Positions 23,692-31,989 of a stretch of DNA of 64,000 nucleotides are shown piece by piece (position 1 is the first letter of the stretch; each line of letters starts with the position of its first letter). Source of the stretch: Chloroflexota bacterium (GTDB taxonomy: Bacteria; Chloroflexota; UBA11872; VXOZ01); contig JAAXIC010000003.1 in NCBI GenBank assembly GCA_012270555.1, forward strand, positions 53,679-117,678, in the 5' to 3' direction. Position numbers and translations under genes: made by a program. The notes under the pieces were generated by a model that worked only from the letters and a program-made list of their open reading frames with translations, ran no database searches and had not been told where the DNA came from.

Positions 23692-24699
23692 CTAGAGCTT
23701 TATGACGCTACCGGTGCGGCTGGCCTCATAGGCGGCGAGGATGATGCGCAGGTTCATAAGCCCGTCCTCGGCAGGCGTCGGCACCGGCCCCTTGCCGTCC
23801 AAGGCAGCGCAGAACTCGGTAAGTATGGAGGTATACCCGTCGGCGCTTTTCGGCGAAGGCTCGGGGTATTCGCAATGGTCGCCCTTCCAAAGTTCAATGG
23901 GGCGTTCCGCATTGCCCCTGAGCAAAATGGACCCCTCCGAGCCCTGCACTTCTCGGGCAGGCATGCTTCTGTCCGCGCCCCAGCCGTTCTGGATCGAGGT
24001 AATGGCGCCGCTCTCGTGACGCAGTAATGCCAAGGCGGTGTCTTCCACTGAGAATTCGCGGGCAAAGGTGCCGACTGCGGCGAACACTTCTCGCACCTCA
24101 GACTGCATCACGTACCGCGCCAGATAGATGCTGTGGTAGCCATTGTCGAGCAAAGCGCCGCCCCCGCCGCGTCCGGCATCGGCGCGCCAGCTTGGGTCGT
24201 ACGCCGCCGTGCCCAGATAGTGATAGTTGCCGAATCCCTCGTATCGCATCAGATAGGGCGTGCCGATGGCGCCCGCGTGCACGAGCTCCACGACACGGGC
24301 GGGCACACTCTGCCGCGAGTAGTTGTGGATGAGCGAGAAGACGACGCCGGCCTTCTCCACGGCGGCAATCATCTCCAGCGCTTCATCCTCGCGCGCGGCG
24401 ATAGGCTTCTCCAGCAGGATATTGTGTCCCGCTTCAGCCGCGGCGAGCGTGGCCGGGTGGTGCAGGTGGTGGGGCAGGCAAATGTCCACGAAGTCCAGAT
24501 CGTCGCGGGCAAGTAGGTCGCGGTAGTCCGCGTAACGCGCCTCCGACGGAACGCTGAAATGGTCGCCCAGCAGGTCGCGCCGCTCAGCCGCCGGGTCCGC
24601 CACCGCCACGACGCTGATACGATTCGCCAACTCTGTGTATGCGCTTTGGTGCCCTCTCGCGGCAATGTGTCCACAACCGATAATGCCAACACGTTTCAT
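23692..24699 (-). CDS. Gfo/Idh/MocA-family NAD(P)-dependent oxidoreductase
   Basis: 335 residues. A Rossmann domain opens with RVGIIGCGHIA, followed by LEKPIAAREDEA (EKP motif with the catalytic Lys) and GALLDNGYHSIYLARY (the H-D active-site region) in the C-terminal domain. The family oxidises or reduces sugars, inositols or related alcohols. The substrate is unknown. Nearby sugar isomerase-like and sulfatase genes suggest carbohydrate breakdown. Start ATG at 24697-24699. Confidence 0.88.
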   Translation of the reverse strand: MKRVGIIGCGHIAARGHQSAYTELANRISVVAVADPAAERRDLLGDHFSVPSEARYADYRDLLARDDLDFVDICLPHHLHHPATLAAAEAGHNILLEKPIAAREDEALEMIAAVEKAGVVFSLIHNYSRQSVPARVVELVHAGAIGTPYLMRYEGFGNYHYLGTAAYDPSWRADAGRGGGGALLDNGYHSIYLARYVMQSEVREVFAAVGTFAREFSVEDTALALLRHESGAITSIQNGWGADRSMPAREVQGSEGSILLRGNAERPIELWKGDHCEYPEPSPKSADGYTSILTEFCAALDGKGPVPTPAEDGLMNLRIILAAYEASRTGSVIKL

Positions 24700-24807
24700 G
24701 GTTCAAGTTCCTTCAGGTGTTCTTGATTCGGAATTACGACGCTCGTTGCAATTATGGCTATGAGGCGATTCAGATTGCGCCATTCAAACTTAGGATAGCT
24801 ATACTCA

Positions 24808-24832
24808 GTAGCGCGGGGGCTTGTCCCCCGCC
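24808..24832 (+). repeat. REP-like repeat (GTAGCGCGGGGGCTTGTCCCCCGC), left copy
   Basis: The GCGGGGG / CCCCCGC arms form a hairpin with a GTAG 5' end. It lies 21 bases from the RAYT-like remnant. Inverted copies lie on its other side (25371-25394, 25451-25474), and further copies at 31740-31763 and 45778-45802. Confidence 0.85.
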
Positions 24833-24853
24833 TCTTCGTGCGAACAATAGACT

Positions 24854-25350
24854 TCAGAGCCATTCGCTCAAATCGTATACTAACGAGCCGGAGAAATCAT
24901 AGTCTTGCCAATGCTTGACGAGGCCTTGTCGGACTGGATTATTGAGCATATACCTTACAACCTCATCAAGGCTCTCTTCTTCTCGCAAAAAACGGTCCCA
25001 AAAACTCACTTGCCAGATCCGACCGGTCACGTCCAGGTTCCAGGCTTGCCTCTGTGCAAGGTCTTGAACTGTCCAACGAAGGCTATGATGTCGCAAGTTT
25101 GAGAAGGTCCGAGAACGAGATGTGCGTGATCCGGCATCAGGCAGTACACGTAGACTGGCACTCCGGTCTTGTGTGCATGCTTGTGGAGCACGTCGCATGT
25201 AGACCGTGCGATCTTTGGGTCTGCGAAGATCGAGTGTCGCTCACGTACGCCGATTGTCACGGAGCAAATCGCGCCAGGTTGACCATAAAGCTTTCGCTCC
25301 AGACGAATACGCTTGTGGAAGCGATTATTGGAGAGAGTATTGGGAACCAT
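24854..25350 (-). pseudogene. REP-associated tyrosine transposase (RAYT/IS200-like), frameshifted
   Basis: The N-terminal part (from 25350) has the Y1 transposase features RLERKLYGQPGAICSVTIGVRER and the HUH motif YCLMPDHAHLVL. It shifts frame near 25056-25060 after FKTL. The second frame continues AWNLDVTGRIWQVSFWDRFLREEESLDEVVRYMLNNPVRQGLV, with the catalytic Tyr in VVRYMLNNPVR. One missing base would restore a single protein of about 165 residues. RAYTs are single-copy domesticated transposases thought to move REP hairpins. Matching hairpins flank the gene. The shift may be real decay or an assembly error. Confidence 0.8.
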
Positions 25351-25370
25351 GCTGTTTATTCAACGGGTCT

Positions 25371-25474
25371 GCGGGGGGCAAGCCCCCGCGCTACGCCAGG
25401 ATTTAGATTTGATTTAGTTTCAGGAGTTCTCTTTCTACCTCGGGCAAAGAGCGGGGGACAAGCCCCCGCGCTAC
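25371..25474 (-). repeat. Two inverted REP-like repeats right of the transposase remnant
   Basis: GCGGGGGGCAAGCCCCCGCGCTAC at 25371-25394 and GCGGGGGACAAGCCCCCGCGCTAC at 25451-25474. They are the reverse complement of the repeat at 24808, so the transposase remnant is flanked by oppositely oriented hairpins. Confidence 0.85.
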
Positions 25475-25522
25475 TGAAGATCAGTGCTCGCAAGGCAACA
25501 CTCTGCCATTCACACATCCAGC

Positions 25523-26371
25523 CTAGCCAACCGCCAAGCCCAATTCCTGCTCCACAAAGGCTTTGTTCGTCGCCGCGCTGGCTTTGGGGGTGGAGCGGGA
25601 GCGGTCAAGCTCGATCATGAGCCAGCCCGCGTAGCCGCTCTCCTGTAGCACCTGGACGCACTCCTTCACGTGCACCACGCCGGTGCCGAGTTCCACGAAG
25701 TCGGGCAGGATAGCGGTTGCCGCGTCTGCACCTTGGGCCGGTGCGGACTGCGAATCGGCAAAGGCTTGTGGATCCCAGTCCTTCAGGTGGACGTACTTTA
25801 CGCGGTCGGCGTAGGTGCGTACAACTGAGAGTTCGTCGCCGCCACCTTTGCGCAGGTGCGCCGTATCCGGGCAGAGGAAGACGTAGCGCGGGTCGGTGTA
25901 GTCCATCATGATCTCTATCTCTTCCTCGCTCTCCACCGTGGTCGCGTAGTGCGGGTGGTAGCAGGCGAGTACGCCAAAGTCCAGGCAACGGCGGCCAATC
26001 TCGTCCATGCAGTGGGCCTGGTTCAGCAGCTCTTCGTCGCTAGGGCCGTCCGGCGCGCGCGAACCGCCGCCCAGCACCAGCCGGTCGGCACCGTGGGCGG
26101 CCAGAAACTTGGCAAAGCCCACGTTGCGGGCAACCATTTCGTCCATGCGGTGAGATTCGTTCATAGGGCCGCCGCCGTACACGGTGACAAGCTGCAATCC
26201 CCGCTGCCCGATGATATCTTGAAACTCGCTGACTCGATTGCCGTACGTGTCCACCACCGCCGCAAACGTCTCAAACCCCTTGAAACCCAGCGCGGCAATC
26301 TCGTCCAACGCGAGCTCAAAACCTTCCATGCCCCACGTGATCGTGTGATACCCGACCCGAATGTCTCCCAC
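25523..26371 (-). CDS. Sugar phosphate isomerase/epimerase (IolE-like TIM barrel)
   Basis: 282 residues from the GTG at 26369-26371, preceded by GAGGAGAAG; a longer start at 26446 adds an unconserved 25 residues. IRVGYHTITWGMEGFELALDEIAALGFKGFETF is the family N-terminus. LVLGGGSRAP and LACYHPHYATTVES give the metal-site region, with CPDTAHLRKGGGD and VKYVHLKDWDP later. The GYH-TWG opening resembles inosose dehydratases. The exact substrate is unknown. Gene neighbours include a sulfatase and an oxidoreductase. Confidence 0.82.
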   Translation of the reverse strand: MGDIRVGYHTITWGMEGFELALDEIAALGFKGFETFAAVVDTYGNRVSEFQDIIGQRGLQLVTVYGGGPMNESHRMDEMVARNVGFAKFLAAHGADRLVLGGGSRAPDGPSDEELLNQAHCMDEIGRRCLDFGVLACYHPHYATTVESEEEIEIMMDYTDPRYVFLCPDTAHLRKGGGDELSVVRTYADRVKYVHLKDWDPQAFADSQSAPAQGADAATAILPDFVELGTGVVHVKECVQVLQESGYAGWLMIELDRSRSTPKASAATNKAFVEQELGLAVG

Positions 26372-26610
26372 GGTTCTTCTCCTCAATTGGATGGCTGCCC
26401 TACGATTATTCGCATTTACGGCCTGATCAAGTCCTATAGCGTTCAAGCCTCATTATAGTAGCAGCAGGGCCTCCCGGATGCGGCAAATTGGTCGCTTAGG
26501 GCTGCATGGTTGCTCTGGTGCAAGGCCAAACCGCAAATCAGTGCAAATAGCCTTTGAACGATGGCGCATCTCAATGAAGCGCAAACCAACGGAAGTCTAT
26601 GTTCTTGCGG

Positions 26611-28044
26611 TTAAGAATCCGCCACTGTGTACGCTTGATCCACGGAATACGCCTCTTCCAGCTTCACGCGGAAGGGTTCCTGGGGGCGGGAGACGGCAGC
26701 GCTTTGGTAGGCGTGGTTATGCAGATTGTGCTCACAGAGCAGGCCGCGCATATAGGATATGACGTCTGCGTGTGCGCGGCTTTCCGCTAGATTCTCGATT
26801 TCGTCGGAGTCGGTTTCCAGGTCGTAGAGCTCGCTCTCGCCCGTGGCGTAGTGGGCGTATTTGTAGCGCGCGTCCCGCACCATCTGGCTGCCCATGTTCT
26901 CGCTGAAGACGATGTCGCGATGGGGGAGCGTGGGATCGCTCAGCAGCGGCGCCAAGCTCCGGCCCTGCAAGGTGTCTGGCGGCTCCACGTCGCAGGCGGA
27001 GTAGAAGAGCGGCACATAGTCGAGGGAACTTACCAGCGCCGGACACCGTGTCCCGGCGTCTACCCCCGGCCCACGTATGATAAGCGGCACGTGCGCCATG
27101 GACTCGTAGTAGAAGCCCTTGTACGGCAGGCCGTGATCGCCCAGGGCGTCGCCGTGGTCGGCGGTGTAGATGATGAGCGTCTCGTCTAGCACGCCGTTGG
27201 CCTCCAGCGCGGCCAGCATCTTGCCGACTTCCTCGTCGATAAGGGTAATGTTGGCGTAATAGTGAGCGCGCCACATGCGATGTTGCTCGGGAGTGGCTTC
27301 AGAGGGAGCCATGCGGTACATGGAGTTCTTCAGATTTTCTTGACCGGCCTGCTGCTGGGCGCGGGGCTTGTTGACCAGCTCTTCCCGCGAACCGACGGGC
27401 GCGGGAATCGGCGCGTCGTAGTACATGTCCGCCATCTCCTCCGGCGGGTCGTAAGGATCATGCGGTCCGGCGAAGCTCACCCACGCGGCGAAAGGCTCTG
27501 TGCCTTGGCTTGCCAGCCATTCGGCGGCTTGGTCGCCGATGAAGCCATCCACGTGGAAGCGTTTCGGCAGCGGCGTCACCGAGGCGTTCAGAGTGTCGAA
27601 GTAGCCCGGGTTTTGGGTAGGGTGCGCGCGCCTATACCCGTGCGCCTTTAGAAATTTGCTGTGGTCGTCCGGCAGGTACGTGTGCCGCTTGTCCTCCGCG
27701 CTGATGCGCTCCTGGAAGCCGTTGCGCGCGTCCCAGGGAAAGAAGTGCATCTTGCCGATGGCGGCTGTATTGTATCCGGCGTCGGTGAGCAGTTGCGGCC
27801 AGACGGGCAGCTTACCCTCGTCCAGCCAGTGCCCATTGCCGAGCACGCCGGTGGTTGTCGGCCACTGCCCGCACATTAATGCCGCGCGCGTCGGCACACA
27901 GAGCGGCGCGGGCACGTAGCAACGTTCGAACACCATGCCCTCCCGCGCCAGCCGGTCGAGATGGGGCGTCTGCATGAAGTCCAGCCCGTAGCACGGCAGG
28001 CTGTCCCAACGCTGCTGGTCCGCGGTGATGAAGAGAAGATTCAT
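26611..28044 (-). CDS. Type I sulfatase (formylglycine-dependent)
   Basis: 477 residues from the ATG at 28042-28044 (MNLLFITADQQRWDS). Active-site motif CVPTR (49-53), where Cys49 would be converted to formylglycine. Asp9 and Gln10 in the first loop are metal ligands, with further metal/His residues at YTADHGDALGDHG and the central PHDPYD region. The enzyme hydrolyses sulfate esters, probably from carbohydrates. No signal peptide is evident, so the protein is probably cytosolic or exported atypically. A formylglycine-generating enzyme is not in the window. It is divergent from the Ada-like gene. Confidence 0.9.
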   Translation of the reverse strand: MNLLFITADQQRWDSLPCYGLDFMQTPHLDRLAREGMVFERCYVPAPLCVPTRAALMCGQWPTTTGVLGNGHWLDEGKLPVWPQLLTDAGYNTAAIGKMHFFPWDARNGFQERISAEDKRHTYLPDDHSKFLKAHGYRRAHPTQNPGYFDTLNASVTPLPKRFHVDGFIGDQAAEWLASQGTEPFAAWVSFAGPHDPYDPPEEMADMYYDAPIPAPVGSREELVNKPRAQQQAGQENLKNSMYRMAPSEATPEQHRMWRAHYYANITLIDEEVGKMLAALEANGVLDETLIIYTADHGDALGDHGLPYKGFYYESMAHVPLIIRGPGVDAGTRCPALVSSLDYVPLFYSACDVEPPDTLQGRSLAPLLSDPTLPHRDIVFSENMGSQMVRDARYKYAHYATGESELYDLETDSDEIENLAESRAHADVISYMRGLLCEHNLHNHAYQSAAVSRPQEPFRVKLEEAYSVDQAYTVADS

Positions 28045-28152
28045 AGGGCTCCATTCGTTCCGGTTTCCTTGCCAGGTACGATAGCAAGATTCGGGTGGTT
28101 GCTCAACACGCTGCAGGGGTACAGTGTCTTTAACAGAGAAAGGAGAAGCCGC

Positions 28153-29034
28153 GTGGAACAGCACAACCTTGATGACTATCAGCGCATCGAACATGCCATT
28201 GAGTTCTTGGCGCAGAACTTCCGCAGCCAGCCGCAACTCGAGGATGTCGCTGCCAGCGTACACCTCAGCAAGTATCACTTTCTGCGCCTCTTCAAGCGCT
28301 GGGCGGGGGTGACTCCGACCCAATTCTTGCATTACCTCACCGTCGAGTACGCCAAAGAGCGATTAGCCGCAAACCAAAGTGTCTTCGCTACGGCGTTTGA
28401 CGCCGGTCTCTCCGGTCCCAGCCGTCTCCACGACCTCTTCGTCACGTTCGAGGCCATGACGCCCGGCGAGCGTAAGCGCCATGGCGCCGGTCTGGAAATC
28501 GCCTACGGGTTTCACCCCACACCCTTTGGCGAGTGCCTGCTCGCCACCACGCCGCGCGGCATATGTGCGCTGCGGTTTGTTGCGCTGGCGGAGCGGGAGC
28601 AGACCCTCACGAAGTTGCAGGCAGAGTGGCCGGGCGCACAAGTCGTGCACCGACCCGCGGTCGGCGAGCCGCTCGTCCGCCGCCTATTCCGCCGCGCCGA
28701 TGGAGAGGCAACGCCGCCGTTCCACCTGTTGCTCAAAGGCACGAACTTCCAGATCCAGGTCTGGCAAGCGCTGCTTGGTATCCCCTTTGGCGCGCTTGTG
28801 AGTTACCAGACTGTGGCAGCGCATATCGCCGCTCCCACTGCCGCCCGCGCCGTGGGCCGCGTCATCGCGCAGAATCCCATCGCCTATCTCATACCGTGCC
28901 ACCGTGTGATCACGAAAGTGGGCGCAGCGCATCGCTACCGCTGGGGAACCGCCAAGAAACAGGCCATGATCGGGTGGGAAGCGAGTCGCCTGCACAAGGA
29001 ACCAAACCGGCTACTACGGGTCAAAGACGCATAA
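28153..29034 (+). CDS. ada: AraC-type HTH fused to O6-alkylguanine-DNA alkyltransferase (Ada-like)
   Basis: 293 residues from the GTG at 28153, preceded by AAAGGAGAAG; earlier in-frame starts overlap the divergent sulfatase gene. Residues 1-105 are an AraC/XylS-type HTH (FLAQNFRSQPQLEDVAASVHLSKYHFLRLFKRW). The alkyltransferase domain follows (NFQIQVWQALLGIPFG; active Cys249 in IPCHRV). It removes alkyl groups from O6-guanine or O4-thymine and may activate transcription. It lacks the N-terminal Cys-rich Ada domain that accepts methyl from phosphotriesters, so the methylation-switch of E. coli Ada is probably missing. Confidence 0.92.
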   Translation: MEQHNLDDYQRIEHAIEFLAQNFRSQPQLEDVAASVHLSKYHFLRLFKRWAGVTPTQFLHYLTVEYAKERLAANQSVFATAFDAGLSGPSRLHDLFVTFEAMTPGERKRHGAGLEIAYGFHPTPFGECLLATTPRGICALRFVALAEREQTLTKLQAEWPGAQVVHRPAVGEPLVRRLFRRADGEATPPFHLLLKGTNFQIQVWQALLGIPFGALVSYQTVAAHIAAPTAARAVGRVIAQNPIAYLIPCHRVITKVGAAHRYRWGTAKKQAMIGWEASRLHKEPNRLLRVKDA

Positions 29035-29230
29035 CCCCGGTGGCGTGTTCATGCCTCACGCGTCGTAGCCCAGTTTTCGCTAACCCAATCGCGTGTGGTT
29101 CATTCGGGTGTCGGACAGCGTCTGCGCTCATCTGTCTTGTCCGGGTCGCGTCCATGCCGCTCCGCTAGCGGACAGCAACCGCATCCCGTACCATAGGAGC
29201 GATTGAGTGTACGTCTAAGCGGAGAACGCC
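29035..29230. other. Upstream region of the liv transporter genes
   Basis: About 196 bases without a gene. I could not find a clear promoter. GCGGAGAAC before the GTG at 29231 is the ribosome site. Confidence 0.4.
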
Positions 29231-30016
29231 GTGACTACGGACACAACGGACGCGCTCTTAGAGATCGACAACGTCGCCAAGTCGTTTGGCGGGCTACAGG
29301 CGGTGCAAAACTGTTCGCTACAGGTGCGCCGGGGCACGATTACGGGTCTGATCGGGCCAAACGGCGCGGGCAAGACGACGCTCTTCAACCTCATCTCCGG
29401 CTTCTATGCGCCGGACGCCGGCAGCATCGTCTTCCAAGGCAAGCGCATCGACGGGCTGCCGCCGCACCGGGTCTTTCACCATGGTCTCTGCCGCACGTTT
29501 CAGGTGCCTAAAGAACTCAAGCAGATGACGGTGCTGGAAAACCTGATGCTCGTGCCCACGGGCCAAGCGGGTGAAGTGCTCGGGGCGGCGTGGATCATGC
29601 CGTGGCGCGTGCGGCAGCAGGAGCGGGAGGCGTACGACAAGGCGTTGGACGTGCTGGAGTTCGTGAACCTAGCGCACCTACGTGATGAGTATGCGGAGAA
29701 CCTCTCCACCGGCCAAAAAAAGCTGCTGGAACTGGCCCGCGCCATGATGACCGATCCGCAACTCATCATGCTGGACGAACCGGGGGCCGGTGTGAACCCG
29801 ACACTGCTTACCAGCCTCATGGAGCAGATCGAGCGGCTGGTGGCTGAGCGCGGCATCACCGTGCTGCTTATCGAGCACAACATGGCGGTGGTGATGGGCC
29901 TTTGCGATCCCGTCATCGTGATGAGCAACGGCGAGAAGCTCGCGGAAGGCACGCCAGCGGAAATCCAGCAGAATGAACAGGTGCTCGCGGCGTATCTGGG
30001 AGGCCAGAACCGGTGA
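29231..30016 (+). CDS. livG: Branched-chain amino acid-type ABC transporter ATP-binding protein LivG
   Basis: 261 residues from the GTG at 29231. Walker A GPNGAGKTT, signature LSTGQKKLLELARAM, Walker B LIMLDEPGAGVNP, and a His in LLIEHNMAVVM. It has the characteristic LivG insertion between Walker A and signature (PHRVFHHGLCRTFQVPKEL). It drives uptake of branched-chain amino acids or similar substrates (amides, urea). It is the first of livG-livF-livH-livM. Its stop overlaps the livF start by four bases. Confidence 0.95.
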   Translation: MTTDTTDALLEIDNVAKSFGGLQAVQNCSLQVRRGTITGLIGPNGAGKTTLFNLISGFYAPDAGSIVFQGKRIDGLPPHRVFHHGLCRTFQVPKELKQMTVLENLMLVPTGQAGEVLGAAWIMPWRVRQQEREAYDKALDVLEFVNLAHLRDEYAENLSTGQKKLLELARAMMTDPQLIMLDEPGAGVNPTLLTSLMEQIERLVAERGITVLLIEHNMAVVMGLCDPVIVMSNGEKLAEGTPAEIQQNEQVLAAYLGGQNR

Positions 30017-30723
30017 GCTTGCTCAAGGCAGACGGCATCGTCTCCGGCTACGGCGAAATCGAAATCCTCCACGGCGTCTCTCTCGCCGTCGGCGCCGGGG
30101 AGGTGGTGGCCATTATCGGTCCTAACGGGTGCGGCAAGTCCACGCTCATGAAGACGATCTTTGGGTTGTTAGAACCCACCCAGGGTACGATCACGTACAA
30201 CGATGCCGACATTACCGGCATGGCGCCCCATGACATCGTCTGCCTGGGCTTGAGCTACGTGCCGCAGGCGGACAACACGTTCTTAAGTCTCACGGTTGAA
30301 GAGAACCTGGCTATGGGGGCCTTCTTGCGCACCGACAATTACGCTAAACAGGCCGAGATAGTCTATGATCTCTTTCCTGACCTCAAAGAGCGCCGCGATA
30401 CCAAAGTCTCGGCGCTGAGCGGCGGCCAACGCCAGATGGTAGCGATGGCGCGCGCGCTCATGCTGGAGCCGCAACTCTTGCTGCTCGACGAACCGACGGC
30501 GGGACTCGCGCCGGTGTTTGTGGAAACGGTCTTTGGACAAATCGAACACATCAACCAGCAAGGCATTGCGGTGCTCATGGTCGAGCAGAACGCCCGCATG
30601 GCGCTGGAACATGCCCAACGCGGCTACGTGCTGGCAAGCGGCGAGAACCGCTTCACCGACGACAGCAAGGCACTGCTGGCCAACGAGGAAGTGGCCCGGC
30701 TCTATCTGGGAGGGGCGGCATGA
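30013..30723 (+). CDS. livF: Branched-chain amino acid-type ABC transporter ATP-binding protein LivF
   Basis: 236 residues, GTG start in GTGA overlap with livG. IGPNGCGKSTLMK (Walker A), LSGGQRQMVAMARALM (signature), LLLDEPTAGLAP (Walker B), VEQNARMALEHA. LivF pairs with LivG at the permease cytoplasmic face. Ends ATGA into livH. The short length is typical of LivF. Confidence 0.95.
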   Translation: MSLLKADGIVSGYGEIEILHGVSLAVGAGEVVAIIGPNGCGKSTLMKTIFGLLEPTQGTITYNDADITGMAPHDIVCLGLSYVPQADNTFLSLTVEENLAMGAFLRTDNYAKQAEIVYDLFPDLKERRDTKVSALSGGQRQMVAMARALMLEPQLLLLDEPTAGLAPVFVETVFGQIEHINQQGIAVLMVEQNARMALEHAQRGYVLASGENRFTDDSKALLANEEVARLYLGGAA

Positions 30724-31637
30724 TTGCCCTGGTCGTCGACGGCGTCATCCTCGGCAGCATCCTCTCCCTCGGAGCGGTGAGCTTGACCTTGGTCTACGGG
30801 ATCGTCCGCTTTGCAAACTTCGCCCACGGTGACTTGATGGCCGTCGGGGCCTACGTGGCCTTCTTTCTCGTGAACACGGCCTTCGTCGCTCTTGGTTTTC
30901 CGGACGCCACGTTTGGGCCGCTCTCGTTTGGTCTGCCGATGCTGCTTGCGCTGCCAGTGGCGATGCTTGTCACGGCCGGCGTCGCCGTAAGCGTTGATCG
31001 GCTCGTATTTCGCCCCATGCGGCAGCGCAGCTATGCGCCGGTAATGTTCGTCATTGGCTCGCTTGCCGTGGCCTTTGCCATCCGCGCCCTGCTCTTCATC
31101 ATCTGGGGACCGGAGTTCCACTTCTTTACGCAAGCCTTGCGTCCGGCGCTGCAACTGCCGTATGAGGTCCGTGTGAAGCCCGATCAGATCTTCATCTTGC
31201 TCGCCTGTCTCACCATGGTGGCAGGGCTCTATCTCTTCTTGCAGCGTTCAAAAATCGGCAAGGCGCTCCGCGCCACGGCGGACAACCCGGACCTGGCGCG
31301 CATCAGCGGCATCAATACCGAGCACATGCTGGTCTGGACGTGGGCGATTGGCGCGGCGATGGCGGCGACGGCCGGCATCCTGCTCGGCATCGACGCGCAA
31401 CTGCGTCCTGAAATGGGGTGGAATCTGCTGCTGCCGCTCTTTGCCGCGGCGATTCTTGGCGGTATCGGCAACCCCTACGGCGCGTTGATCGGTGGCATGA
31501 CAATCGGCATTGTGCAGCAGGTCTCGACGGCGTTCCTGCTGCCCACCTATAAGCCTGCTGTTGCCTTTGTGATCTTGATCTTAGTGCTGCTGATCCGGCC
31601 GCGGGGGATTCTGGGCAGCGAACAGCGGGGGTTCTAA
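30720..31637 (+). CDS. livH: Branched-chain amino acid-type ABC transporter permease LivH
   Basis: 305 residues, about eight hydrophobic segments. Family marks: LTLVYGIVRFANFAHGDLMAVGAY near residue 20, LRATADNPDLARISGIN in the middle, and the coupling region AAILGGIGNPYGALIGGMTIGI. It forms the membrane channel with LivM. ATG overlaps the livF stop. A 352-base repeat-filled gap then separates it from livM, unusual for this operon. Confidence 0.95.
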   Translation: MIALVVDGVILGSILSLGAVSLTLVYGIVRFANFAHGDLMAVGAYVAFFLVNTAFVALGFPDATFGPLSFGLPMLLALPVAMLVTAGVAVSVDRLVFRPMRQRSYAPVMFVIGSLAVAFAIRALLFIIWGPEFHFFTQALRPALQLPYEVRVKPDQIFILLACLTMVAGLYLFLQRSKIGKALRATADNPDLARISGINTEHMLVWTWAIGAAMAATAGILLGIDAQLRPEMGWNLLLPLFAAAILGGIGNPYGALIGGMTIGIVQQVSTAFLLPTYKPAVAFVILILVLLIRPRGILGSEQRGF

Positions 31638-31989
31638 GCGTAGTTGGCGGGTAGCGCAGGTTTGTAACCTGCGTTGTTTGTGATGGAAGTGAGTGTGATG
31701 GCCGTATTGTTGTCGCTGCGGAACACATGATTGTAGGGCGTAGCGCGGGGGCTTGTCCCCCGCTCCTTGGCACAGTGTGTGCAGCAAAGACAAGTTGGAT
31801 TCCCGTTTTCACGGGAATCACCATGGCCGTCTGCCGGCCGCACAAGGGAATGAAAATGGCGACTGGCTCTCTGACTGTCATTCCGGCGAACGCCGGAATC
31901 CAGGGTGGCACGGAGAAGATGGATTCCCGCTTTCGCGGGAATGACGAATGACGGATAAGGCGCCATGCGCGAGGAGTGAAGTCAGTACG
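31638..31989. repeat. livH-livM gap with four different hairpin repeats
   Basis: GTAGCGCAGGTTTGTAACCTGCG at 31651-31673; the REP-like GTAGCGCGGGGGCTTGTCCCCCGC at 31740-31763; GGATTCCCG-ttttca-CGGGAATCA at 31798-31820; TGTCATTCCGGCGAACGCCGGAATCCAGG at 31877-31903; GGATTCCCG-ctttcg-CGGGAATGAC at 31921-31945. No gene. Such clusters suggest a landing site for small repeats or pieces of a palindromic element. Confidence 0.8.

Noticed and set aside
27961..28152. 64-residue N-terminal extension of the Ada-like protein
   Set aside because: It overlaps the divergent sulfatase start region. The GTG at 28153 has a good ribosome site and matches the HTH start.
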